This document shows positions 1 through 9,310 of a DNA stretch of 64,000 nt, in pieces. The notes below the pieces were generated by a model. The model saw only the letters and a program-made list of their open reading frames with translations, was not told the origin of the DNA and searched no databases. The stretch's first letter is position 1, and each line of letters starts with the position of its first letter. The translations under genes were made by a program, and so were the position numbers. Source of the stretch: Lachnospira pectinoschiza. GTDB lineage: Bacteria; Bacillota; Clostridia; Lachnospirales; Lachnospiraceae. The DNA lies in the NCBI RefSeq assembly GCF_020564355.1, contig NZ_JAJCRR010000004.1:310001-374000 (forward strand), in the 5' to 3' direction.

Positions 1-1041
1 TTTCAGAAGCTCAGTGCAATGACATCAATTATGATGTCATTTGTCGGCATTGTCGTTTCGTACAGCTGTTACGCACTCGGCATTTACCGGGTGTTTACCG
101 GGGCGATTACGTACGGTACGATGACGCTGTTTCTATCGCTGTCCGGCAGTCTTACCAGTACGCTCAATGCGCTGATTGCCATGGTTCCGACAGCCGTTTC
201 GATAACGACTTCGGCAGGCAGGCTGATGGATATTTTAGACATGCCGCATGAAGATTTTTCGGAAAGAAAACAGGCTGAAGTCTTTTATAAGAAAAATAAG
301 CGGGCGGGAATCGGTGTCTGCATGGAAAATGTATCGTATGCATATCATACCGGAAAAAAGGTATTAACAGACGTGGATTTTTGGGCAGAGCCGGGACAGC
401 TTACGGGACTGGTCGGGGCTTCCGGCGGCGGAAAGACGACAATGCTTCGTCTTTTACTGTCTTTACTTGAACCACAGCAGGGAACGATGAAGCTATATGC
501 AGGTGATGCCGGTCAGGACGGAAACAGCCAGTTCCAGAAGGATTCACAGACACTGCCGCTCTCTCCTGCCACCAGACAGCTTTATGCATATGTACCGCAG
601 GGAAATGCGATGTTTTCGGGAACGATTGCCGACAATATGCGAAGTGTCAAACCGGATGCCACAGATAAAGAAATCATAGACTGTTTAAAAAAAGCGTGTG
701 CATGGGAATTTATCGGACAGCTTCCGGATACCATTTATGAAAAAATCGGGGAACGCGGGAATAATTTTTCAGAAGGGCAGGCACAGCGCCTTTCCATTGC
801 AAGGGCACTGCTTAAAAATGCACCGGTACTGCTCCTCGATGAAGCCACTTCGGCACTCGACATTGAAACGGAAAAACAGGTTTTAAAAAATATTATGGAA
901 GATTCACTGCCGAGAACGTGCATTGTTACGACACACCGCCCGACAGCACTGAAATTATGTAAAAATGTATATGCCATACAGGATACACGCTGCAGGCAGC
1001 TTTTGCCGGAAGAAATACAAAAAATCATCAGGGACTTTTAA
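1..1041 (+). CDS. ABC exporter, C-terminal part (membrane domain end plus ATPase)
   Basis: The reading frame is open from the first base, so the 5' part lies outside the window. About 70 residues of hydrophobic membrane domain precede a complete nucleotide-binding domain with Walker A GASGGGKTT, a variant signature FSEGQ in place of LSGGQ, Walker B LLLDEATSALD and H-loop TTHRP. The layout is that of half-size lipid, peptide or bacteriocin exporters with fused TMD-NBD. The neighbouring convergent gene encodes a small leader-bearing peptide, so peptide export is a plausible but unproven role. The substrate cannot be read from the sequence. Confidence 0.85.
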   Translation, partial: FQKLSAMTSIMMSFVGIVVSYSCYALGIYRVFTGAITYGTMTLFLSLSGSLTSTLNALIAMVPTAVSITTSAGRLMDILDMPHEDFSERKQAEVFYKKNKRAGIGVCMENVSYAYHTGKKVLTDVDFWAEPGQLTGLVGASGGGKTTMLRLLLSLLEPQQGTMKLYAGDAGQDGNSQFQKDSQTLPLSPATRQLYAYVPQGNAMFSGTIADNMRSVKPDATDKEIIDCLKKACAWEFIGQLPDTIYEKIGERGNNFSEGQAQRLSIARALLKNAPVLLLDEATSALDIETEKQVLKNIMEDSLPRTCIVTTHRPTALKLCKNVYAIQDTRCRQLLPEEIQKIIRDF

Positions 1042-1061
1042 AAATCCCTGATGATTTTTTG
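1015..1061. terminator. Bidirectional intrinsic terminator
   Basis: A perfect inverted repeat (ATCATCAGGGA and TCCCTGATGAT) overlaps the stop region of the ABC gene. It is followed by a T-run on the plus strand and preceded by an A-run, so it can terminate both this gene and the convergent small peptide gene. Confidence 0.85.
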
Positions 1062-1089
1062 TATGCCGCCTGTTACGGATTCTTATGTA

Positions 1090-1434
1090 TTAGCACATAC
1101 CGACATCGCCCCAGTCAATCGCATCATAAGGCTGGTGTCCGATACGCTCCCAGTTCGGATAGCGGTTGCCGTTATCAACATCGTAGCTTCCCCAGTATTT
1201 TTCAAGCTGGAGTCCGCAGCCGTTGTAACGGAAAGCCGGACATCCGTTACAGCCGAAACGCTGGATATAAGAAGTTGTATTATTATAGTCCGGTGCATGC
1301 CATACACCATTCATGTATTTGCTGTCGCATTTCGGTGCGGAAACCCCGCTGTCTGTATTGTCACCGCTGGCAGCATATACCCCTTCATAATGCTCCTCTG
1401 TGTCGATAATGACAGGTTTTTCATAGTTTGCCAT
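1090..1434 (-). CDS. Small Cys-containing peptide with RiPP-like leader
   Basis: 114 residues. The N-terminus reads MANYEKPVIIDTEEHYEGVYAASG: a short acidic segment ending in a GVYAASG motif that resembles leader segments of small secreted peptides in Lachnospiraceae. The rest is polar and aromatic-rich with five cysteines (a KCD, a CNGC pair, NGCG and a C-terminal Cys), and has no Sec signal. A strong GGAGG site precedes ATG 1434. It sits between an ABC exporter and a PF14907-type nucleotidyltransferase, and a PqqD-like protein lies 20 kb away. A modified or exported peptide is an inference; no maturation enzyme is visible next to it, but the upstream flank is outside the window. Confidence 0.6.
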   Translation of the reverse strand: MANYEKPVIIDTEEHYEGVYAASGDNTDSGVSAPKCDSKYMNGVWHAPDYNNTTSYIQRFGCNGCPAFRYNGCGLQLEKYWGSYDVDNGNRYPNWERIGHQPYDAIDWGDVGMC

Positions 1435-1470
1435 AACTGATAAACCTCCAATTCATTACATTTCTGTATT

Positions 1471-1499
1471 AGAATAATCCTTTTTATTTAGTCAGTCAA
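1471..1499 (-). promoter_or_regulatory. Sigma-A promoter of the small Cys peptide gene
   Basis: On the minus strand TTGACT (1499-1494) and TATTCT (1476-1471) are separated by 17 bp, about 35 bp ahead of the GGAGG and start codon. It separates the peptide gene from the longer polysaccharide cluster, so the peptide can be transcribed alone. Confidence 0.7.
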
Positions 1500-1509
1500 T
1501 ACTTTTGAC

Positions 1510-2865
1510 CTATTTTTCAAAAAGTTTTAAATCCCGCAAAAGACGGCTGCGCTGGGAAGCCTTTTTAAAAATGGACAAGGTACTTGTCTTGCGGATTCTG
1601 CGGTTGTTTCTCAAAAAACGGATAAGTGTTGTGCACCACAGATATGGCCATAAAAGGATACAGTCGGAATGGCTGTTTCCCAGTTTCATCTGATGGTGGA
1701 ATTCACAAAGAAACCCTGTCAGACTGCTGTTTTTTAAAAATACCATACGGTTAGTGCTGGAATGTCCGAATTCTTCCGCTTCCAGTATTTCATCCATTAA
1801 GGCTGCATAGTGCTTGCGGTTGTGGGAAAGAGCCTCCTTTTCAGAAACATTTCCAAATAAAAATGAAATCTGCGTGTAAGGCAGTCCCAGATACAGTACA
1901 CACAGCGCCGTAACCGCTTTCGCAAAATTTTCAAGCCGTGTTTTTTTTAGAAGCTGTAAAAAGACCTCTTTTGTGTTCTGTGAATGGCCGCGTTTCCAAA
2001 AGACTGTCCAGTCACATAACAGCTTTACACCAAAACCCGCACGCACAAAGTGCTGTAACATATGCAAAAGCAGATAGTACGCATCGTAGGGGTCAGTGGC
2101 GGCACAGATGGGATATCCCAGTATGGTTTTGTGAATCCTGTGACTATTATATTCAGGTAAAAGCGCCGCAATGTCTGTATTTAGTTCATTTTGTTCAAAT
2201 GGTTCGGAAAGCATGGCATGCAGTTCAATATGAAAATGTTCCGGAGCCGTAAATACAGTATGGTGATGTGTCAGCTGTGTGGATTCTTTTTGAAATCCGT
2301 GGTTTTCCAAAACGCAGACAGCCTGTTCAAACTGTGCAGGATCTGGAATCAGCAAATCGATATCTCCCGACTTGCGCGCTTCCGGGACAGGATAAAGCTG
2401 TGCAGTCTGCCAGCCTTTTAAAAGCAGGACAGAAATGTCGGCTTCTTCCAAAAGGGTAATTAAAAAACTGCTGTAATATAACAGTCGGTAATTTTGCAGG
2501 ACAATCTGCGTGCTTTTTATCTGTACCTGTTGCATTAGGTCTTGCGGGATTTGCGGTATCTGCAAAGTCTGTGCCGGTATAAAACTGCCGGTTTGATTCT
2601 GTATCGGCGTGAAATTTTGCGTTTCACACTGCGCTGCGCAGACATTGACGGCGGTAAGCGTATCATACAGCAGGGATAAGACACTGTGTCTGTCTGCGGT
2701 ATGAATCAGTTCTGTCCAGTTCATATCATCAGAGTATTTTTTAAAGAAATCCGATATGAAACAGAGCTGTTTCCGGTCGGTGGATTCTTTGTCAAAGTCC
2801 GCAGCCGGGCTGGCTGAAAGCGCAAATTTTAAAAAATGAAGCAATATAAAATCTTCGTTTCTCAT
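1510..2865 (-). CDS. Nucleotidyltransferase-fold protein (NTP_transf_5, PF14907 type)
   Basis: About 451 residues. The core motif LLLKG followed by YP and RKSGDIDLLIP (near residues 165-190) is the signature of the PF14907 nucleotidyltransferase group, with the paired acidic residues of the fold (DID). Members often occur in peptide-modification and surface-polymer loci; substrates are mostly unknown. ATG 2865 is preferred over the upstream ATG 2883 because it follows a GAGAGG site and overlaps the flippase stop codon by ATGA, implying translational coupling. Either the Cys peptide next to it or the polysaccharide could be the target. Confidence 0.75.
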   Translation of the reverse strand: MRNEDFILLHFLKFALSASPAADFDKESTDRKQLCFISDFFKKYSDDMNWTELIHTADRHSVLSLLYDTLTAVNVCAAQCETQNFTPIQNQTGSFIPAQTLQIPQIPQDLMQQVQIKSTQIVLQNYRLLYYSSFLITLLEEADISVLLLKGWQTAQLYPVPEARKSGDIDLLIPDPAQFEQAVCVLENHGFQKESTQLTHHHTVFTAPEHFHIELHAMLSEPFEQNELNTDIAALLPEYNSHRIHKTILGYPICAATDPYDAYYLLLHMLQHFVRAGFGVKLLCDWTVFWKRGHSQNTKEVFLQLLKKTRLENFAKAVTALCVLYLGLPYTQISFLFGNVSEKEALSHNRKHYAALMDEILEAEEFGHSSTNRMVFLKNSSLTGFLCEFHHQMKLGNSHSDCILLWPYLWCTTLIRFLRNNRRIRKTSTLSIFKKASQRSRLLRDLKLFEK

Positions 2866-4397
2866 TTTCGTAATCCTCTCCATTTATGAAGTAACAGCTG
2901 CATAGCATCATTGTTTTTATAAAGTATGATAAAGACAAAATTTACTACTAACGTACAGCAGATCAGACGCAGTGTCATATCGGGAATGATGCCGGTAATA
3001 TGAAATGCAGCTGTGCATTTTTCGCATAAAAAATGAGCTGTCAGCCATACAGCGCCACATTCGATACAGTAGAGCAAAAGTCTGCGGTAATACGGAAATA
3101 CCGGTGTCTGGAAGTGATACTTATATAAAACAAACGGTTCAATCCAGAGTGTTGTGGTAACGGTGCTGATAAAAGTTCCCATAAAAACGCCGAATGTACC
3201 AAAGCGTTGTGCCAGTATAATGGAAACAATCAGATTAATCAGTGCTTCGGCAATGGATTTATACCGGTCATACCAGAACAATCCCAAAGAATTTCTAAAA
3301 ATCAGGCAGGAACGGGTAAGCCCCCGGATATAAAAATTAATGCACAGAATCCATACGATATCGGTTGTAAACAAATATTTTTCACCGAAACTCAGCACAA
3401 TAAAGGGATTGAGCAGCTCAAACAGGCAGATTGCGGCAAAAGAAAACATCCAGTGGTTGAGTAAAAAGACGGAAGAAAAAATCGTCTGCACCCGTTCTTT
3501 GGAAGCTGTTGCGCCGAGGTTGCCGACGCTGGCGGTAATCCCCTGAAAGGTTTCGTTTAAGACCTGCTGGACAGAGCCAATCAGCAGATAATAATTGGAA
3601 TAACAGCCGACACTGGCAATGCCGACAAAGCTTGAAATCAGCAGGTTGTCAGTGTTATTGACAATCACATCTCCGATTTTGTGCATCATCATGGCACGGA
3701 TATTTTTTAAAATGTGCTTCCGCTCCTGCTTTTCAACAGGAGCAATATTTTTATCCCGCAGAAACGGGAAAATCCGCTCAGCTTTTTTTGAAATGTAAAT
3801 GTTTGAAAACAGTGTCGTCAGGATATATACATATAAGTACAAAATGAAATTTTTCGTAAGCAAAAGGACCGCAATCTGGACAATATCCTGAAGCACCCAT
3901 GAAACGGTTTTGGACAGTGTTCCAATGTACATGAGCTGATGGGCATCAAGCAGGGTGCGCTTGTATACAAACAGATAAGACAGCACTGTGTTAAACAGAT
4001 ACAGGATATAAATATAAGTCAGGTGCGGAATATCCGGTTTGTTTTTAATTAAAATGTCCATAAACGGAATGACACAGATTCCGGCGGCGGCAACAAACAC
4101 AGCCACAAAGCGGTAAAACCACTGATACAGGTGCATAATGGATTTCTGCGCTTCCGTGTTGCCGTCTGCAATTGGTTTATACAGGGCAAAGGAAATCGCC
4201 GTTTCAATGCCCATTTCCGACAGGGACAGTACATTTAAAATGTCAGTAAATAGTCCGTTGATACCGACGTAATTTTCCGACAGCACATGGGTAAAAACAA
4301 CGCGCACAACATATCCCATAAGAATTGCGGCGGCTCTGGAAAACAGGGCAATGCTGGTATTGTATGCAGAATACTGTGTACGCGATTTGCTGTTCAA
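2862..4397 (-). CDS. Wzx-like polysaccharide flippase (MOP superfamily)
   Basis: About 511 residues, almost entirely hydrophobic, with 12-14 predicted membrane segments starting near residue 10. The N-terminal pattern NSKSRTQYSAYNTSIALF and the later ENYVGINGLF match the oligosaccharide flippases of the MATE/MOP superfamily, which flip undecaprenyl-linked sugars across the membrane. The start is read as TTG 4397, which follows GGAGGT at good spacing; the ATG at 4415 lies upstream of that site. It follows a Stealth-type transferase gene and is coupled to the nucleotidyltransferase gene, consistent with a second glycan pathway beside Pel. Confidence 0.85.
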   Translation of the reverse strand: MNSKSRTQYSAYNTSIALFSRAAAILMGYVVRVVFTHVLSENYVGINGLFTDILNVLSLSEMGIETAISFALYKPIADGNTEAQKSIMHLYQWFYRFVAVFVAAAGICVIPFMDILIKNKPDIPHLTYIYILYLFNTVLSYLFVYKRTLLDAHQLMYIGTLSKTVSWVLQDIVQIAVLLLTKNFILYLYVYILTTLFSNIYISKKAERIFPFLRDKNIAPVEKQERKHILKNIRAMMMHKIGDVIVNNTDNLLISSFVGIASVGCYSNYYLLIGSVQQVLNETFQGITASVGNLGATASKERVQTIFSSVFLLNHWMFSFAAICLFELLNPFIVLSFGEKYLFTTDIVWILCINFYIRGLTRSCLIFRNSLGLFWYDRYKSIAEALINLIVSIILAQRFGTFGVFMGTFISTVTTTLWIEPFVLYKYHFQTPVFPYYRRLLLYCIECGAVWLTAHFLCEKCTAAFHITGIIPDMTLRLICCTLVVNFVFIILYKNNDAMQLLLHKWRGLRK

Positions 4398-4430
4398 AAA
4401 AAGACCTCCAATCATTGTGGTTTCATAAAA

Positions 4431-5456
4431 TTACTGCCCTTTTTCAAAAGAAGAAGGTTCAGGAAAAAGCGCGGAAAAAGCGGTACTAATCTGTGTTTTG
4501 GCACGTTCAAAATCAATGGCTGTATTGGCGTCATTGATACAGATGATATCTGCTTTCTGCTTTTTAATGACAGACACAAGCTTTTTATTATCCGAAGACG
4601 CATTAAAATAGCGGAAGCTGCGGCAGACATTTTCCGCTGTAAAATAACCGGTCAGTTTCTGCCATTCCCGCAAAAGGTACTGGTTGACATCGTCTGCATG
4701 ACGGAACTTGTGTAAACAGGTTGCATCTAAAAGTGAATACTCCTTTTCCCAGAGTGTTTCATAGGTTGATCTGCAAAGCGGTGAAGCGCCGTGTACCGTA
4801 TAAAATCCGGAAAACAGCGGAAAAGCCAGTTCCAGAAAGTTATAACAGAAATAAAGTGGCGGATATCCGGGTTTAAAATAATTACGCCACTGATGGCGGA
4901 TATTTTCACGTTTGTTAAAATATTTTGACAGCACCAGCGTATTATTTAAAAAGATATGTGACATGACCGGATTGGCGGGATTTGCAACAACCGGCTGTAA
5001 GGCAAGCATATCACAGGGCTTTCCGCTTTTAAAAAAATGCTGCGGCGTTACCGGGCGGATTAAAAAGACATCGTCATTAAAGTAGACAAAATTTTCTGAA
5101 AGTCCTGGTATCCGGTGCAGATTTAATTCAATAGTATGCGAATTATAAGTCGGCAGATACTGCGGTGGAATAAAATCCGTGTGTTTTATGATATGCAGTT
5201 TCGGGTGTGCGGTATTAAGCCACGCAGGAAGATGTCCCCATGTTACAAAATAAATATTATGAACCCAGGGTGCATTTTTTTCAATGCCGCGGAACCAGTA
5301 TTTTAAATGATCCCAGTCGCGGTAGCGTTCTTTCCGGTTATCGGCTTCACTGCCGGATGCAAAATGGCTTTTTTCATCAAGCCATGCAGGGTCACTGCCA
5401 TCGACCCATGTAATTACAAAATCTAGAGTGGAAGACTGCATACTTCTTTTTGTCAT
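4431..5456 (-). CDS. Stealth-type capsular polysaccharide phosphotransferase
   Basis: 341 residues. The N-terminal block DFVITWVDGSDPAW is the conserved CR1 of the Stealth family. A long CR2 block follows (RYRDWDHLKYWFRGIEKN through NFVYFNDDVFLIRP, about residues 44-135), and a later HGASP histidine corresponds to CR3. Family members transfer sugar-1-phosphates to build phosphoglycan capsules. With the flippase just downstream this suggests a hexose-phosphate-containing glycan. It starts at ATG 5456 and is divergent from the DUF4832-type gene. Confidence 0.88.
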   Translation of the reverse strand: MTKRSMQSSTLDFVITWVDGSDPAWLDEKSHFASGSEADNRKERYRDWDHLKYWFRGIEKNAPWVHNIYFVTWGHLPAWLNTAHPKLHIIKHTDFIPPQYLPTYNSHTIELNLHRIPGLSENFVYFNDDVFLIRPVTPQHFFKSGKPCDMLALQPVVANPANPVMSHIFLNNTLVLSKYFNKRENIRHQWRNYFKPGYPPLYFCYNFLELAFPLFSGFYTVHGASPLCRSTYETLWEKEYSLLDATCLHKFRHADDVNQYLLREWQKLTGYFTAENVCRSFRYFNASSDNKKLVSVIKKQKADIICINDANTAIDFERAKTQISTAFSALFPEPSSFEKGQ

Positions 5457-5688
5457 AAAATTGCCTGCTTTCTGTTGCCATGATATAACTTATATCATAT
5501 ATTTATAATGTTAGGGTCAAAAGCCTCCAACTATGATATGAGGATATTGTATGCTGCGCCTTCTTTATCCTTACATTTATAAACATACGTTATTGCGTTT
5601 TTCGCCCTGTTTTGCAGGGCTGTTCGTTCGTTAATGGTGTTTGTGCTCATTATATCATATGTTGCAATGAATTAGAAAGGTAAATGCA

Positions 5689-7104
5689 ATGAAAAATAAA
5701 CCGGAAAATAGAAATTTGCAGATAACCCGCCGGGCAGTCTGTATTCTTGCAGTCTGTGTGACTGTGGTGATTTTAGGAACAGCTGGACTGTGTTTGTATT
5801 TTGTATACAATAAAAAGCCGGTGTGGACGCAGGCAGATTTAACGGTGACACAGGAAGTTCTGCACAATCCGTACTGTGGCTGGTATCAGATTTACGGCTA
5901 TACGCTGACGGACGAAAGTCAGACAGCCGGACAGAATCCGGCATGGAGTGTCTTGGATACAAAGATTTCTGCGGCTGTTGCACAGAGTGAAAGTGCCAAT
6001 GACCGGCTGGCGCTGCTTCAAATCAATTTAAAACAGTTTGCAGACCGTGACCTTACCGAAAATGCGCTGGCAGAGCTGAAACATATCCTTACCCGCTGGG
6101 AAGAAAGCTCCTGCAGCCTGATTCTGCGTTTTTTATATGACTGGGACGGCAATGCGCAAAGCACTGAGCCAAACGACATTTCACAGATTGAAAAACATAT
6201 GCGGCAGTGCGCACAAATACTGAATGAGCATAAAGACAATATCTATCTGGTGCAGGGAATTTTTATAGGAAATTACGGTGAAATGCACCACTCCCGTTTT
6301 TCATCCGAAGAGGAACAGATACAGCTTTTTACGGTTTTGCGGGGCAGTCTGGATGATGAAATTTATATGGCAGTACGTACACCGGCTCAGCTTCGTGCAG
6401 TTTTGGCGGCGGATCATCTGGATGAAGGACAGGCGGCGGTTATAAAAACAGGGCTGTTTAATGACGGTATTATGGCATCGGAGTCGGATTTGGGAACGTA
6501 TACCGACAGAAGCCGTGAACTTTCTTATCAGGATGAAGTTTGTCTTACCGTGCCAAACGGCGGAGAAGTCGTATCCGATACCGTTTACAATGACGTTGAA
6601 AATGCAATGAATACATTGCAGACAATGCACGTATCGTATTTAAACCGTATGTATGATGAAAAGGTTTTAAAAAAATGGAAAAATCAGCCGTATGAAGACA
6701 CGACAGGTTATGATTATATCGGCGCGCATTTAGGTTACCGCTATGAAATCAGCGGGACGGCATTTTCTTATAAAATGTTTGGACAGACGGCAAAGCTTAC
6801 GTTTTCAATAAAAAATACCGGCTTTGCACCGGCATATTATGATTTTACGACAGAACTGCGGATATGTGACATGGAGGGAAATATCATACAGACACAGAAT
6901 CTGGGTGAACAGTTCTCAACCACAGCATTACAGCCGGACAGCCTAGTTACACTCTCCTGTCCGGTGTTTTTGCACATTGCAAAGGGAACTTATCAGGTTT
7001 ATCTGAAAATGAGCAGTCCAAAGAGCGGTGAAAAAATCCGATTTGCACTCACAGAAGAACCGACGGAAAACGGATACCTGTGTGGTACCTTTATATTTGA
7101 GTAA
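5689..7104 (+). CDS. Membrane-anchored DUF4874/DUF4832-type protein
   Basis: 471 residues, with one N-terminal membrane segment (about residues 14-40) and the rest outside. It contains the pattern HNPYCGWYQIYGYTL, then a TIM-barrel-like region with LRFLYDWDG, IFIGNYGEMHHSRF and MAVRTPAQLR, and a C-terminal beta domain that includes FSIKNTGFAPAYYD. This architecture corresponds to the DUF4874 plus DUF4832 pair found in surface polysaccharide loci; a glycoside-hydrolase-like role is inferred, not shown. It is a clear paralogue of the convergent gene at 7154-8503. Start ATG 5689 follows GAAAGG. Confidence 0.75.
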   Translation: MKNKPENRNLQITRRAVCILAVCVTVVILGTAGLCLYFVYNKKPVWTQADLTVTQEVLHNPYCGWYQIYGYTLTDESQTAGQNPAWSVLDTKISAAVAQSESANDRLALLQINLKQFADRDLTENALAELKHILTRWEESSCSLILRFLYDWDGNAQSTEPNDISQIEKHMRQCAQILNEHKDNIYLVQGIFIGNYGEMHHSRFSSEEEQIQLFTVLRGSLDDEIYMAVRTPAQLRAVLAADHLDEGQAAVIKTGLFNDGIMASESDLGTYTDRSRELSYQDEVCLTVPNGGEVVSDTVYNDVENAMNTLQTMHVSYLNRMYDEKVLKKWKNQPYEDTTGYDYIGAHLGYRYEISGTAFSYKMFGQTAKLTFSIKNTGFAPAYYDFTTELRICDMEGNIIQTQNLGEQFSTTALQPDSLVTLSCPVFLHIAKGTYQVYLKMSSPKSGEKIRFALTEEPTENGYLCGTFIFE

Positions 7105-7153
7105 ATAGAGTTCCGATATGGAATCAAACAGACAACAAAATACAGGCGTAAAT

Positions 7154-8503
7154 TTATATGACCGTCAGGATTCCCACTGTATCACAGTTATCAAAAAAGA
7201 CTTTTTTTTGACTGCGTTTCAGTGCCATGGAAACAGTTAGTTTATACTGACCGGAAGAAAGCGCTATAAGCGGGCAGTCAACGGATACGATACACTGCTC
7301 TCCCGCCGGGAGTTTTGCAATCTCACGCCTGCCAAGTACGGTGTTTTCTAACGGCAGACAGGGTGCATTATTTATATTATCAGCCGTACAGCAGACAGCA
7401 GACAGTGTTAAAATGACCGGCTCATACAGGGCGGCAAAGCCGGTATTTTTTATGGTAATTATAAATTTGGAACAGTTTTTATCTGCCGCTTTGACAGCGG
7501 ATAAAACCAGACAATACCCCAGACGGCGGTCGATTTGTTCAAAGACGGATTCAGTTTTGTCTGTCTTTTGTCCTTTCCATTTTTGAAGTACGGTGCCGTC
7601 ATACTGGCTGTTCAGGTAAGAAACGTGCATTTTGGTGAGCGTTTCAATTGCGGTATCCCCGTCATTGTATGGATTCGGCATGATAACCTCCCCACCGTTA
7701 TAAACCTGCATACACCGTTCCTGTTGAAAAGAAAGCTCTGCACTCCTGCTCCACTTTCCGTCACCGGAGTTTACGTTCCCCCAAGACACATTATCAGAGG
7801 GAATATTACCGGAGACGGTATCCCCGGCGGCATAAGTGCCGTAGTCGGTTTCAGAGCCGGTGATGGCATCGTTATACAGTCCGGTCAGGGAAAGAATCCG
7901 TCCGCGTGTGCCGGTATCCGTATATTCAGACAGTCCCGTTTCAAGACTGCGCAGCTGTGCGGGCGTGCGCACTGCCATGGCGACAGCGCCTTTTGTGGCA
8001 TGATAAAAGCTGTCTATCAGACGACAGAGGCTTTGTCTGTCGCAGAATTTGGAAGTATGCATTTCTCCCCAGCTTCCGATAAAAAGTCCCTGTGTAGTGT
8101 AGATATGTGCAGCATATTTGTAAATGATACTGCCAAGCTGGTCCATATGGGACTGGATTTGTGAAAGTCCAGCAGGTTCGTGTTCCATGCCTTTTCCTTC
8201 ATCATCATAGATAATCCGCAAGATCATGTCTTTGTTATGACGGGCAAAAAAAGACAAAATTTCTTCAAAAACCGTAAGTGCCGGTGTATCAAAACTGCGT
8301 GCAGCATAATTTCCGATACAGACACGTACCAGGCACAGGGATTCCTGTTTTTTTAAACACCACTGCAATTCCTCAAAATCAGGACGTTCCGGGAGGGTAA
8401 ACGAATAAATGCTGTACCACCCTCTTTTGGGATTAACCGTGTGGTCATCTGCTTTTTCAATGGATAGATACGGCTTAAATTTATTGTGTTTTTTGAATAT
8501 CAT
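7154..8503 (-). CDS. DUF4874/DUF4832-type protein, cytosolic form, last gene of the pel-type operon
   Basis: About 449 residues. It shares with the convergent paralogue the motifs NPKRGWYSIYSFTL, LRIIYDDEG, LFIGSWGEMHTSKF, MAVRTPAQLR and IKNTGFAALYEP. It has no obvious signal or anchor at its start. ATG 8503 is chosen because GGAG lies nine bases upstream; it overlaps the 3' end of the GT2 gene by about 20 bp. Being the last gene of the pel-type operon, it probably acts on the same polymer, but the enzymatic activity is unknown. The pair appears to have arisen by duplication and inversion. Confidence 0.72.
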   Translation of the reverse strand: MIFKKHNKFKPYLSIEKADDHTVNPKRGWYSIYSFTLPERPDFEELQWCLKKQESLCLVRVCIGNYAARSFDTPALTVFEEILSFFARHNKDMILRIIYDDEGKGMEHEPAGLSQIQSHMDQLGSIIYKYAAHIYTTQGLFIGSWGEMHTSKFCDRQSLCRLIDSFYHATKGAVAMAVRTPAQLRSLETGLSEYTDTGTRGRILSLTGLYNDAITGSETDYGTYAAGDTVSGNIPSDNVSWGNVNSGDGKWSRSAELSFQQERCMQVYNGGEVIMPNPYNDGDTAIETLTKMHVSYLNSQYDGTVLQKWKGQKTDKTESVFEQIDRRLGYCLVLSAVKAADKNCSKFIITIKNTGFAALYEPVILTLSAVCCTADNINNAPCLPLENTVLGRREIAKLPAGEQCIVSVDCPLIALSSGQYKLTVSMALKRSQKKVFFDNCDTVGILTVI

Positions 8504-9266
8504 TGTTATAACGCTCCGCTTTCGGTACATTTTTAAAGATTTTTTGCCGGATTAAAACGGCAAGAATACTAAAAAACATATGAAACATATAGCCGATTGG
8601 TTTTAAACCGGAGTGCATGCTCTTTCCGTGTTCTCTTAAATGCATGACCGCCGGAATTTCCACAATATTAAAATCTGATAAAAGCATATTGGTAATCATA
8701 TTTGCATCCGGGTACTTTTCATCAAAATTGCCGAATTTTGAATAGCACAAGGCGGCACGGCGGCTTAATCCCTGTAATCCCGTTGTCGGGTCCATGATGG
8801 TACGTCCTGTTGACCACTTGATAATATGGCGGAATAAGAAAAATGCAAAACGTTTTAAAGCCGAGGTTTCAAAGTACGGACTGTCGTTTAAATAGCGTGA
8901 CCCCAGTACAATATCGGGATAGACACCGTTTTCATCAGGGGTCTTTAATGCACGGTACAGATTGATTAAATTACCGGCATCGTGCTGTCCGTCCGCATCC
9001 ATCTGAATGACATAGCGGTAATTACAGCGGATTGCATACTTATAGCCAAGCTGTAAGGCACTGCCGTAGCCGAGGTTAAATACATGCGTGACAACGGCGT
9101 GGTGTCTTGCTTTGACGATCCAGTTGGTGTTATCCGAAGAAGCATCATTCATAACCAGAATATCAGCAAATTCAGCAATTTCAGGCTGCTCCAGACGGTC
9201 TAAGACCTTGGAAATATTTTTTTCTTCATTATAAGCAGGTATAATAATTAAAACTTCTTTCTGCAT
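8481..9266 (-). CDS. Family 2 glycosyltransferase (DPM1/dolichyl-phosphate-mannose synthase-like)
   Basis: 261 residues with the complete GT-A signature: LIIIPAYNEEKNI at the N-terminus, VMNDASSDNT, NLGYGSALQLGY, the DXD-like MDADGQHD (about residue 90), and the long C-terminal acceptor region ending in an amphipathic/hydrophobic segment (IGYMFHMFFSILAVLI). Such enzymes charge a polyprenyl phosphate with a sugar. The upstream DUF2304 membrane protein is a common partner of this GT2 type. It lies between a GT4 gene and a DUF4832 gene in the same orientation. Confidence 0.88.
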   Translation of the reverse strand: MQKEVLIIIPAYNEEKNISKVLDRLEQPEIAEFADILVMNDASSDNTNWIVKARHHAVVTHVFNLGYGSALQLGYKYAIRCNYRYVIQMDADGQHDAGNLINLYRALKTPDENGVYPDIVLGSRYLNDSPYFETSALKRFAFFLFRHIIKWSTGRTIMDPTTGLQGLSRRAALCYSKFGNFDEKYPDANMITNMLLSDFNIVEIPAVMHLREHGKSMHSGLKPIGYMFHMFFSILAVLIRQKIFKNVPKAERYNNDIQKTQ

Positions 9267-9310
9267 TAATTTGTCCTCCGCAATTATCCCTGTAAGATTT
9301 GCATTATAGC

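Noticed and set aside
1051..1440. Long plus-strand open frames opposite the small Cys peptide gene
   Set aside because: The minus-strand frame has a strong promoter, GGAGG site and leader-like N-terminus; the plus-strand frames have none.
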